A stretch of DNA of 10,798 nt from an uncultured Phascolarctobacterium sp. (GTDB lineage: Bacteria > Bacillota > Negativicutes > Acidaminococcales > Acidaminococcaceae): contig CAMFZA010000043.1 in assembly GCA_946002345.1 (NCBI GenBank), positions 1-10,798 on the forward strand, written 5' to 3'. Positions 1 to 5,748 of the stretch are shown one piece after another. The notes beneath the pieces were generated by a model, which saw only the letters and a program-made list of their open reading frames with translations, was not told where the DNA came from and did not search any database. The position numbers and the translations under genes were made by a program. Numbering within the stretch: position 1 is the stretch's first letter; every line of letters begins with the position of its first letter.

Positions 1-50
1 GGGCGAAGCTCTAGGCGCAGGGCTCCGATGAGTTTAGTAATCTGCGCAAG

Positions 51-593
51 GTGAAGGGTTCGGTTATCACCAACACCCATCCAGAAAAAGCAGACAATTT
101 TCACCCTGAAGAATTAGCAGAAGAAAAAGTGCTTTCTGCCCTCTATAGTGCTGCCGGCAAGGCTCATCTTATTGTCACCGATGAGCGTTCCGGTGGCCCT
201 ATTGCACCCACAGGGGAACCAGCGAGTTTGCTCAACCGCAACAAAAAAGCTCCCTCTACTGTAGAAGCACGCATCACCATTAACTATTTAGGCTATCGCC
301 GTTACAAGGTGCCCGGACATTACCAACAAAAAACCGAATACTTTAAAGAAAAACGTAAGGATGCTTGGGGCAAAGAGCATTACGTGGAAATCCCCATTAC
401 TACCCAAGTCTGGGTTCCCGACTCCTACCACAACAATGCTATAATGGATGTAATCTATAATGTTTATGACCTTGAAACTGCAGCTGTTATTGCCAATGTA
501 ATGGACAGAAGAGAGCGGGAATACGAAAGCGATCCTGCAGGAATGCTCGGTCGTTCTGCCAATGATTTTATTAAAGCTTTGACAAAAAAATAA
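51..593 (+). CDS. Unrecognised protein, probably 5'-truncated or frame-disrupted at the window edge
   Basis: I do not recognise this 180-residue product and assign no function. The start is doubtful. GTG at 51 has no convincing ribosome binding site, and the same frame stays open upstream to a TAG at 12-14, adding Ser-Asp-Glu-Phe-Ser-Asn-Leu-type residues that read like protein. Frame 2 gives a short open stretch from the window edge to about base 25, so the real gene may begin outside the window and be split by a frameshift or nonsense change near base 12-25. The body is soluble-looking, with no membrane span. It has an alternating beta-type middle (about residues 70-135, with Val-Pro-Gly-His and Val-Trp-Val-Pro segments) and a charged end (Asp-Arg-Arg-Glu-Arg-Glu, then Asn-Asp-Phe-Ile-Lys). 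By general character it could be the mature part of an exported protein or lipoprotein, but that is a guess. A terminator follows 14 bp after the stop. Confidence 0.6.
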   Translation: MKGSVITNTHPEKADNFHPEELAEEKVLSALYSAAGKAHLIVTDERSGGPIAPTGEPASLLNRNKKAPSTVEARITINYLGYRRYKVPGHYQQKTEYFKEKRKDAWGKEHYVEIPITTQVWVPDSYHNNAIMDVIYNVYDLETAAVIANVMDRREREYESDPAGMLGRSANDFIKALTKK

Positions 594-606
594 GCTATCC
601 AGCACC

Positions 607-652
607 ATCCCAAACACGGTTCCAATGAGCCCTGTTCGGGATTTTTCTTTTC
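607..652 (+). terminator. Intrinsic terminator after the first gene
   Basis: An imperfect stem has outer arms ATCCC (607-611) and GGGAT (638-642), continued by AACA/TGTT and GG/CC pairs with single mismatches around a loop of about 10 nt. A T-rich tract TTTTTCTTTTC follows directly. It sits 14 bp downstream of the stop at 593, so it most likely ends the transcript of that gene and isolates it from the cobaltochelatase gene. Confidence 0.65.
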
Positions 653-689
653 GTCTCATCAGTCTTAATAAAATTAGTTCTCATTATTA

Positions 690-717
690 TTGACATCTCA
701 TTTATTCGTGATATAAT
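690..717 (+). promoter_or_regulatory. Sigma-70-type promoter for the exported cbiK-like gene
   Basis: A perfect -35 TTGACA (690-695) and a perfect -10 TATAAT (712-717) are separated by 16 bp. The predicted transcription start is near 724, leaving a leader of about 80 nt before the AAGGAG (791-796) and ATG (806). This is the strongest consensus promoter in the window. Bases 670-688, just before and touching the -35, match about 11 of 19 positions of the Fur-box consensus, with a good right half CATTATT; that similarity is weak. Confidence 0.75.
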
Positions 718-734
718 CTTAAGAAAGAGAGCAA

Positions 735-781
735 TCTAGACTTTAATATGCATATCTAGAGATAATCCCAAACCCTTATCT
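735..781 (+). other. Inverted repeats in the 5' leader of the exported cbiK-like gene
   Basis: Two small inverted repeats lie between the promoter and the ribosome binding site: TCTAGA (735-740) with TCTAGA (755-760), and AGATAA (760-765) with TTATCT (776-781). They share base 760, so full pairing of one strains the other. They could form alternative leader structures upstream of the AAGGAG at 791-796. I cannot match them to a known riboswitch; the cobalamin-riboswitch core is not visible. Confidence 0.3.
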
Positions 782-805
782 AATACATAAAAGGAGTGTG
801 TATTT

Positions 806-1795
806 ATGAAATCCTTGAAAAAATTCGCCCTCGCTACCATGACCTGTGCAGCCCTTTTAGGCTTTGCCGCAACCAGCCATGCTGCTTATCAATTGAGTGA
901 CGAAGTAAAAACTGCTACCCCCGCTCTTTTAATGGCTACTGAAATTGGTGTAAAAGCCAATACTAACGCAGCCTTGGCTAACCTGCCCGACAAATCTGCT
1001 ATCGTTGTGATGAGCTTTGGCACCACCTTTAAGGATACACGTGCCAAAACCATTGATGCTACCGTGGAGGCCATCAAGGCAGCTCATCCCGGTGTAAAGG
1101 TGGTTACAGCCTTTACCTCCCACATCATTATTGACCGCATCAAGGCCAATGAAGGCATTACCTATCCCACTCCTGAAGAAGCGCTTGCACAACTCAAGCA
1201 AGAAGGCTATACCTGCGTAGCCATGACCTCTCTGGACATTATTCCCGGCATGGAATATGCCTACAAGGATGCCGTTTACCAAATGCATAAAAACGACTTC
1301 AAGCATGCCTCCTTTGGTACTCCGCTGATGTATTGGCAGGGTCAAGAGGACCAGGATGACGATATTACTGCTACAATGAAGGCCCTGTCCACCCAATTCC
1401 CCAAGATGGGCAAAAAAGATGCTGTGCTGGTAATGGCTCATGGCACTCCCCATCCGGCCAATGCTTATTACGCTGTAATGCAGGACCGTCTGAACGAGCT
1501 TGGCTATGAAAATGTTTTGATTTTCTCCGTTGAAGGCTGGCCCCATCTGGAAACTGTTATTCCGCAGCTGATGTGTAAATAGATTTAAATTGTCACGCTG
1601 ATGCCATTGTTGTTGGTAGCAGGCGACCACGCCAACAACGATATGGCCGGTGATGAGCCCGATTCCTTCAAATCCATTTTGGAAAAGGAAGGCTTCAAGG
1701 TTGATGCTTACATCCACGGCTTAGGCGAAAACGAAGCAGTACGCAAAATCTTCGTTGAAAAGGCTGACCAAGCCTGGGATGCACTGCACAAATAA
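806..1795 (+). pseudogene. cbiK: Exported sirohydrochlorin cobaltochelatase (CbiKP-like), broken by two in-frame stop codons
   Basis: The family inserts Co2+ into sirohydrochlorin, an early step of the anaerobic B12 route. The start ATG has AAGGAG nine bases upstream. Residues 1-26 form a Sec signal peptide (Lys-rich n-region, hydrophobic core, Ser-His-Ala before the cut), as in the periplasmic CbiK of Desulfovibrio. The chelatase core follows: Met-Ser-Phe-Gly-Thr-Thr-Phe at 69-75 and Met-Ala-His-Gly-Thr with metal-ligand His212. Reading stops at TAG (1580-1582), with a TAA at 1586-1588. The same frame then resumes without any indel and encodes the conserved C-terminus, including Ala-Gly-Asp-His-Ala-Asn-Asn-Asp with the second ligand His275. 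The expected length without the stops is 329 residues; the truncated product is 258 and lacks that ligand. Alignment with the intact paralogue at 1914 puts the stops at a Gly and a Lys position with equal spacing. Asp144 also stands where the paralogue has His84. The gene is either a recent pseudogene or carries sequence errors. Confidence 0.85.
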
Positions 1796-1821
1796 GCATA
1801 CTCCAAGCAAGAAAATATTCC

Positions 1822-1858
1822 ATACTCTCCGCCCGTAGCTGACGGAGAGTATTTTTTT
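1822..1858 (+). terminator. Intrinsic terminator after the exported cbiK-like gene
   Basis: A perfect 10-bp stem pairs ATACTCTCCG (1822-1831) with CGGAGAGTAT (1843-1852) and runs straight into seven T residues (1852-1858). It starts 26 bp after the final stop of the broken gene, so the two cobaltochelatase genes are separate transcription units. Confidence 0.9.
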
Positions 1859-1872
1859 ACCAAAGTAATCTG

Positions 1873-1881
1873 TGCTATAAT
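1873..1881 (+). promoter_or_regulatory. Extended -10 promoter for cytoplasmic cbiK
   Basis: TGC directly precedes a perfect TATAAT (1876-1881). A 17-bp spacing would put the -35 inside the T-run of the preceding terminator (about 1853-1858), which is a poor match, so the extended -10 must carry the activity. The predicted start near 1888 leaves a leader of about 26 nt before ATG 1914. Confidence 0.6.
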
Positions 1882-1913
1882 AGAAGCACAATAAACACGA
1901 AACGAGGTTGACC

Positions 1914-2726
1914 ATGAAGAATAAAAAAGCATTAGTAGTTATCAGCTTTGGCTCCACCTTCGACGATACCCGCAAAAAGGATATCGGTGGCATTGAAGCC
2001 GCCTTAGCCACCGCTTTCCCCGCATTTGACCAATATCGTGCCTTTACCTCTAACATTATCCGTAAACGCCTATCTGCTAGAGGTATTCTCATTGACGACG
2101 TGGAAACAGTCCTGCACAAGCTGGCACAGGCAGGCTATGAAGAGGTTGTGCTCCAGCCCACCCATTTACTCCATGGCGAAGAGTTTGAACAAAAAATATT
2201 GACCCTTATGGGCCAATTCCGTAATCTTTTTCACAGCATCATTCTTAGTCAGCCGCTAATTGTTGCCCCAGAGGATTATGAGCTGACTGTAAAGGCTCTT
2301 TGGGAGCAGATTCCACCCCTGGCAGACAACGAAGGCATTATTTTTATGGGCCATGGTACACCCCGCGCCAATAACGCGGCCCACGGCTACACTTATCTGA
2401 AGCTACAGGAGCTTTTTGACAAGCGCAAGCTTCCTGTGCTTGTGGGCACAGTAGAGGATGAGGATAGCCCTAATTTTGCAGCTGTTCTCACCAAGCTGCA
2501 GGAGCGTGGCTATAAGCACGTACATCTTTATCCCCTTATGGTGGTTGCAGGTGACCATGCCAATAATGACATGTATGGTGAAGAGCCCGATAGCTGGAAA
2601 TCCCAAATTGAAGCCTTGGGCATCACCACCACCGGTCATTTAAATGGTGTTGGTCGCTATCCCTCCATTCAAGAGCTTTATATCCAGCATGCTCTGAAAG
2701 CAATACAAGCTGGCACTCCAGCATAA
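1914..2726 (+). CDS. cbiK: Sirohydrochlorin cobaltochelatase, cytoplasmic CbiK type
   Basis: This enzyme inserts cobalt into sirohydrochlorin to start the anaerobic corrin branch of cobalamin synthesis. I chose ATG 1914 (270 residues) because ACGAGG at 1902-1907 sits six bases upstream; the in-frame TTG at 1908 lies directly against that site. The length fits the class II chelatase CbiK family, and there is no signal peptide, so it acts in the cytoplasm. Visible hallmarks are Val-Ile-Ser-Phe-Gly-Ser-Thr-Phe near the N-terminus (residues 9-16), Pro-Thr-His-Leu-Leu-His-Gly-Glu-Glu (82-90), Met-Gly-His-Gly-Thr with metal-ligand His147, and Ala-Gly-Asp-His-Ala-Asn-Asn-Asp with His215. It is a clear paralogue of the broken exported gene just upstream, differing by a few residues in the loop between the two histidines. 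It has its own promoter and terminator. No other cobalamin genes are in the window. Confidence 0.93.
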   Translation: MKNKKALVVISFGSTFDDTRKKDIGGIEAALATAFPAFDQYRAFTSNIIRKRLSARGILIDDVETVLHKLAQAGYEEVVLQPTHLLHGEEFEQKILTLMGQFRNLFHSIILSQPLIVAPEDYELTVKALWEQIPPLADNEGIIFMGHGTPRANNAAHGYTYLKLQELFDKRKLPVLVGTVEDEDSPNFAAVLTKLQERGYKHVHLYPLMVVAGDHANNDMYGEEPDSWKSQIEALGITTTGHLNGVGRYPSIQELYIQHALKAIQAGTPA

Positions 2727-2764
2727 ATCATCAATTTAACATCATGACTGTCTATTTTCACAAG

Positions 2765-2805
2765 ACCTGTCTTTTCCGTGCATACGTAAAAGGCAGGTTT
2801 TTCTT
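2765..2805 (+). terminator. Intrinsic terminator after cytoplasmic cbiK
   Basis: An 11-bp stem pairs ACCTGTCTTTT (2765-2775) with AAAAGGCAGGT (2788-2798), with one T-G wobble and a 12-nt loop. It is followed by TTTTT and TCTT. It lies 38 bp after the stop of cbiK. Confidence 0.85.
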
Positions 2806-2833
2806 GCTCCCCTGTGCTCCTTCATGATATAAT
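2804..2833 (+). promoter_or_regulatory. Promoter for dcuC
   Basis: A perfect TATAAT (2828-2833) is preceded by TGA, an extended -10 element. A weak -35 TTGCTC (2804-2809) lies 18 bp upstream and overlaps the tail of the preceding terminator. The predicted start near 2840 gives a leader of about 42 nt before ATG 2882. Confidence 0.6.
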
Positions 2834-2881
2834 GTAATTACCATATTTTGCATAAAATTACGTAAAGAAAGGATGTTGCAA

Positions 2882-4252
2882 ATGGGTGTTGTTATTTCTG
2901 CTGTTGTAACTTTTTGGGTCGGATATCTAATCTACAAAAAGTTCAAACCTCAACCCGTGCTCTTTATGGGCGGTATGATTTTAATGTGGTTAGCTTCTAT
3001 TTTGGGCTATGGCCAAATTTTAGGTGCTAAGGCCACCACTGGTTCCGTATTCTTGGATGCTTTTGAGTTCATTCGTGCTACCTTAAGTTCCAACGTAGGC
3101 AAGCTAGGCCTGAACATTATGTCCGTAGGCGCCTTCGCTAAATACATGGACAAAATCGGCGCCTCCCGTGCGTTGGTTCGCATGACCATTAAGCCCCTGC
3201 TGGCGCTGAAATCACCCTACATCGTCATGAGCGGCACCTGGATCGTAGGTATGCTCATCGGCCTGTGCATTAACAGTGCCTCCGGCCTGGCCATGCTGCT
3301 CATGGTAACCATGTTCCCCATCCTGATCGGCTTGGGCGTTTCCCGTCTTTCTGCAACCGCCGCTGTAGCTACTACCCTCTGCTTCGACTGGAGCCCCAGT
3401 GACACCGGCACTATTTTGTCCGCCGAAACCGCCGGTGTGGACCCCGTTTTCTACTGGAGTCATTATCAGGTTCCTATCGTTGCTGTAGCCTTTGTAGTTG
3501 TTGGCGTGCTACATTACCTCACTCAAAAATACATGGATAAGCGTGATGGCCATGTGGTTAAACCCGTGGACGTAGAAACCGTTAAGGACGAATCTGATAC
3601 TGCACCGGCCTTCTATGCTATCCTGCCTGTAATTCCTTTAGCGTTGATTCTGAGCTTCAGCTCTTTATGGATCACCTGGATTAAAATGAATATCGTTATG
3701 GCAATGTTTATCGGTCTCTTCATCGGTGTCATTTGCGAATATATTCGTTGGCGCGATGGTAAAAAGGTTCTGGGCGATATCCAAACCTTCTTCGATGGCT
3801 TGGGTCTGCAAATGGCCAACGTAATCACCCTTGTAGTTGCTGGCCAAACCTTTGCTAAAGGCCTTATTGCCATGGGTACCATCAAGGCTATGATTGACGG
3901 CAGCCAAAGCTTGGGCTTCGGTCCCATGGCCATGATGCTGGTCATGGTTGCTATTATCGGTGGCTCTGCCATCGTTATGGGCTCCGGCAACGCACCCTTC
4001 TTCGCCTTTGCAGCTTTAACCCCTGCTGTAGCAGCAGCAACTAATCTCCATCCCGTATTGATGCTGCTGCCCATGCACTTTGCGGCCTCCATTATGCGCA
4101 GTTGCTCCCCCATCACCGCGGTTATCGTAGTAGCTTCCGGTATGGGTGGCGTTTCCAGCTTTGATCTGGTAAAACGTACCTTTATTCCCATGATGGGTGC
4201 TATGGCCGTAACCATCGGTATGACCTTCCTCTTCTACTACACCGGCTATTGA
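2882..4252 (+). CDS. dcuC: DcuC-type anaerobic C4-dicarboxylate carrier
   Basis: This integral membrane carrier moves succinate, fumarate and related C4-dicarboxylates. In E. coli, DcuC mainly exports succinate during fermentation; here the direction could be uptake or efflux. I chose ATG 2882 (456 residues) because AGAAAGGA (2866-2873) is eight bases upstream, whereas the in-frame ATG at 2873 abuts that site. The protein is a chain of hydrophobic segments with small loops, and its length is close to the roughly 460 of E. coli DcuC. Strong family matches include Leu-Phe-x-Gly-Gly near residue 25, a Ser-Pro-Tyr segment about residue 110, Thr-Ala-Pro-Ala-Phe-Tyr-Ala-Ile-Leu-Pro midway (about 240), and Gly-Ser-Gly-Asn-Ala-Pro-Phe-Phe-Ala-Phe about residue 365. 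The longest hydrophilic loop, before the Thr-Ala-Pro-Ala segment, is rich in Lys, Asp and Glu. It is transcribed alone. Substrate preference cannot be read from the sequence. Confidence 0.92.
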   Translation: MGVVISAVVTFWVGYLIYKKFKPQPVLFMGGMILMWLASILGYGQILGAKATTGSVFLDAFEFIRATLSSNVGKLGLNIMSVGAFAKYMDKIGASRALVRMTIKPLLALKSPYIVMSGTWIVGMLIGLCINSASGLAMLLMVTMFPILIGLGVSRLSATAAVATTLCFDWSPSDTGTILSAETAGVDPVFYWSHYQVPIVAVAFVVVGVLHYLTQKYMDKRDGHVVKPVDVETVKDESDTAPAFYAILPVIPLALILSFSSLWITWIKMNIVMAMFIGLFIGVICEYIRWRDGKKVLGDIQTFFDGLGLQMANVITLVVAGQTFAKGLIAMGTIKAMIDGSQSLGFGPMAMMLVMVAIIGGSAIVMGSGNAPFFAFAALTPAVAAATNLHPVLMLLPMHFAASIMRSCSPITAVIVVASGMGGVSSFDLVKRTFIPMMGAMAVTIGMTFLFYYTGY

Positions 4253-4269
4253 TTTATAAGCTTATGAGC

Positions 4270-4300
4270 GCCCCTCTTCACAGAGAGGGGCATCTCTTTT
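4270..4300 (+). terminator. Intrinsic terminator after dcuC
   Basis: A perfect 8-bp GC-rich stem pairs GCCCCTCT (4270-4277) with AGAGGGGC (4284-4291) around a 6-nt loop, and ATCTCTTTTT follows. It starts 18 bp after the dcuC stop. Confidence 0.88.
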
Positions 4301-4339
4301 TATATTAAAGTAGAAATCAATAACGCTATTAACAACTAA

Positions 4340-4440
4340 GAGCGTCTAGAAGGTATTAGCTACGAGCAAAGGCGACGACGGCGTACTAGAGGTACGTCTA
4401 GGAGCCTTTGTGAAGTAGATGATGCCTTCTAGGCGATCTC
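4340..4440. repeat. 100-bp imperfect palindromic element upstream of the dipeptidase gene
   Basis: Almost the whole gap between the dcuC terminator and the dipeptidase ribosome binding site folds on itself. Nested paired blocks are GAG/CTC at the ends (4340-4342/4438-4440), CTAGAAGG with CCTTCTAG (4346-4353/4425-4432), CTAC with GTAG, GCAAAGGC with GCCTTTG (4366-4373/4404-4410), and CGTAC with GTACG (4382-4386/4392-4396) around the loop TAGAG. No T-run follows, so it is not a terminator, and it has no convincing reading frame. The design resembles dispersed palindromic repeats (REP/MITE-like). It ends three bases before the GGAGG of the dipeptidase gene, so any transcript crossing it would carry a large hairpin close to the ribosome binding site. 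No second full copy is in the window. Confidence 0.7.
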
Positions 4441-4457
4441 TACGGAGGTACTAAACA

Positions 4458-5405
4458 ATGTTTATTTGTGACTGTCACTGCGACACATTAACCGAACTTT
4501 ATAAGAAGCAAATCGATTTATACGAAAACAAGCAGCACATCGATATTAAACGCCAGCTAGAGCTAGGCGGTATGCTGCAATTTTACGCCATGTTCGTCCC
4601 CACCCCGGAGTATCGCTACGGCGGCGGCTTGCGCTACACCCTGCTGCTTTTAGATACCTATCTTCAGCAAATGCGCAAGCTGAAGGAGCAAGGCATCGAT
4701 ATTCTGCAGGTGCGCACCAAGGCTGACGCTGCAGATGTTTTGAACCACCAATGTGCTTCACTTTTGGCTATTGAAGAGGGTGGCGCCATTGATGGTAGCT
4801 TAGAGGCACTGCGTTGCCTGTATGAGCTAGGTGTGCGTGCCATGACCTTGGTTTGGAGTAACCGTAATGATATTGCTGACGGTGTCAATGAGGAGGGCAC
4901 AGGAGGCGGTCTCACAGTCTTTGGCCGTAAGGTTGTGGCCGAAATGAACCGCTTAGGCATGCTGGTGGATGTCTCCCACATTGCTCCTGCTGGCTTTTGG
5001 GATGTTATCGAGACCAGCTCCAAGCCCATTATCGCTACTCATTCCGACGCTAAAGCACTGTGCTCCCATCCCCGAAATTTAGACGACAAGCAAATTCTGG
5101 CTATTAACGAAAATGATGGTCTTATTGGCATTACCTTTGCAGGTCAATTCTTAGAAGATGATTATAATAACGCCTGCATCGAAAGCGTCTATAAGCATAT
5201 CGACCACATGCTGAACCTCATGGGCAATGATGACCATCTAGGCTTTGGTAGTGATTTTGATGGCATCAGCCAACCGCCCTACAACATTCAGGGTTTACAG
5301 GACTATCGGCCCTTAATCGAATATCTGGCCACCAAATATAGTGACAGCACTATCCAAAAAATTACTCACCAAAACGTGCTGAACCTGCTGCAAAAGGTGT
5401 TGTAA
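4458..5405 (+). CDS. Membrane dipeptidase family (M19) zinc dipeptidase
   Basis: This is a dinuclear zinc hydrolase of the renal/membrane dipeptidase family, which splits dipeptides (some members also act on D-amino acid-containing dipeptides). The ATG has GGAGG (4444-4448) nine bases upstream. At 315 residues it is the usual length of bacterial M19 enzymes, and it has no signal peptide, so it is cytoplasmic. All zinc ligands are visible: His7 and Asp9 in Asp-Cys-His-Cys-Asp-Thr, bridging Glu107 before Gly-Gly, His174 in Asp-Val-Ser-His, His195 in Ala-Thr-His-Ser-Asp, and Asp266 in Gly-Ser-Asp-Phe-Asp-Gly. No clear promoter lies between the dcuC terminator and the gene, and the palindromic element fills most of that gap. 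Transcription may come from read-through or from a weak promoter in the AT-rich 4300-4340. A role in using peptides as carbon and nitrogen source is the general expectation. Confidence 0.93.
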   Translation: MFICDCHCDTLTELYKKQIDLYENKQHIDIKRQLELGGMLQFYAMFVPTPEYRYGGGLRYTLLLLDTYLQQMRKLKEQGIDILQVRTKADAADVLNHQCASLLAIEEGGAIDGSLEALRCLYELGVRAMTLVWSNRNDIADGVNEEGTGGGLTVFGRKVVAEMNRLGMLVDVSHIAPAGFWDVIETSSKPIIATHSDAKALCSHPRNLDDKQILAINENDGLIGITFAGQFLEDDYNNACIESVYKHIDHMLNLMGNDDHLGFGSDFDGISQPPYNIQGLQDYRPLIEYLATKYSDSTIQKITHQNVLNLLQKVL

Positions 5406-5414
5406 GCATTTAGA

Positions 5415-5451
5415 CAACAAAAATGCCGCTCGCCTTTTTTCAGCGAGCGGC
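5415..5451 (-). terminator. Terminator for the minus-strand mini-protein operon
   Basis: A perfect 9-bp stem, GCCGCTCGC (5425-5433) with GCGAGCGGC (5443-5451), encloses a 9-nt loop. On the minus strand it is followed by ATTTTTGTTG, a proper U-tract. On the plus strand it is followed by TAACATGAC, which has none. The orientation therefore fits ending a transcript that comes from the right, where the two mini-genes lie. It may also stop dipeptidase transcripts less efficiently. Confidence 0.75.
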
Positions 5452-5533
5452 TAACATGACGCTGCAGCAGCCATGGAATTTTCTTTTAAAGAGTACAATT
5501 TCATCATTCCTTTAGCTTATTCTTATGAGTCCG

Positions 5534-5611
5534 TTAATGCTCCATCAGCCAAATACCACCGACACAGATCAAAGCGATAATACCAATACTCAGTAAGGTC
5601 GTGCTATCCAT
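5534..5611 (-). CDS. Single-span membrane mini-protein B (25 residues)
   Basis: I do not recognise the family. Starting at ATG 5611 the product is 25 residues: Met-Asp-Ser-Thr-Thr, then a continuous hydrophobic stretch (about residues 6-22, rich in Ile, Leu, Gly and Val, with Gly-Gly-Ile-Trp-Leu near the end), closing with Met-Glu-His. That is one transmembrane helix with almost no soluble part. AAAGGAGG (AGGAGG at 5624-5619) is seven bases upstream of ATG 5611; a second ATG at 5614 is only four away and less likely. The gene follows mini-protein A by 50 bp on the same strand and is followed by the terminator at 5451-5425. In size and shape it recalls tiny accessory subunits of transporters (KdpF-like or the small subunits of Na+ symporters), but no transporter gene is beside it and I claim no homology. 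Confidence 0.65.
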   Translation of the reverse strand: MDSTTLLSIGIIALICVGGIWLMEH

Positions 5612-5661
5612 CATCCTGCCTCCTTTCCGTAAGCTTAAGGGATCCAGCCAGTGCTTTGGCC

Positions 5662-5748
5662 TCAAGTAAAAACCATTACCATAAGCACTGCCCATACACC
5701 CACAATACCAGCATAAGCAATTTTGTAACCGGTCTGAGCCCACCACAT
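5662..5748 (-). CDS. Single-span membrane mini-protein A (28 residues)
   Basis: I do not recognise the family. The gene encodes 28 residues: Met-Trp-Trp-Ala-Gln-Thr-Gly-Tyr-Lys at the N-terminus, then an uninterrupted hydrophobic helix of about 19 residues (Ile10 to Thr28, with a Trp at 19) reaching the C-terminus. The twin Trp and the Tyr-Lys suit a membrane interface. AAGGAGGTG at 5763-5755 complements the 16S rRNA end almost perfectly and lies eight bases before ATG 5748, the best ribosome binding site in the window; this is the main reason to believe the gene. It ends in TGA at 5664-5662, 50 bp before mini-protein B. The two probably share the promoter near 5928-5900 and the structured leader upstream. 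Possible roles are accessory subunit of a membrane complex, stress-induced membrane peptide, or type I toxin-like peptide; none can be chosen from sequence. Confidence 0.65.
   Translation of the reverse strand: MWWAQTGYKIAYAGIVGVWAVLMVMVFT

Noticed and set aside
718..805. Cobalamin riboswitch upstream of the exported cbiK-like gene
   Set aside because: The leader is only about 80 nt, and the conserved B12-box and core segments are not visible.
1561..1603. 30-bp insertion explaining the stop codons in the exported chelatase gene, suggested by the GCTGATG direct repeats
   Set aside because: Alignment with the intact paralogue shows equal spacing through this segment, so the stops are substitutions and not extra sequence.
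929..1717. 262-residue open frame on the minus strand opposite the broken cbiK-like gene
   Set aside because: It is antisense to a conserved chelatase frame, has no ribosome binding site and looks like a codon shadow of the real gene.
1601..1795. Independent 64-residue gene starting at ATG 1601
   Set aside because: It lies in the same frame as the chelatase and aligns as its C-terminus. No Shine-Dalgarno sequence precedes the ATG, so it is better read as the tail of the broken gene.
5458..5511. A third tiny minus-strand frame (about 17 residues) between mini-protein B and the terminator
   Set aside because: The AGGA is almost in contact with the ATG codons, and the peptide has no membrane or other recognisable character. 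Too weak to call.
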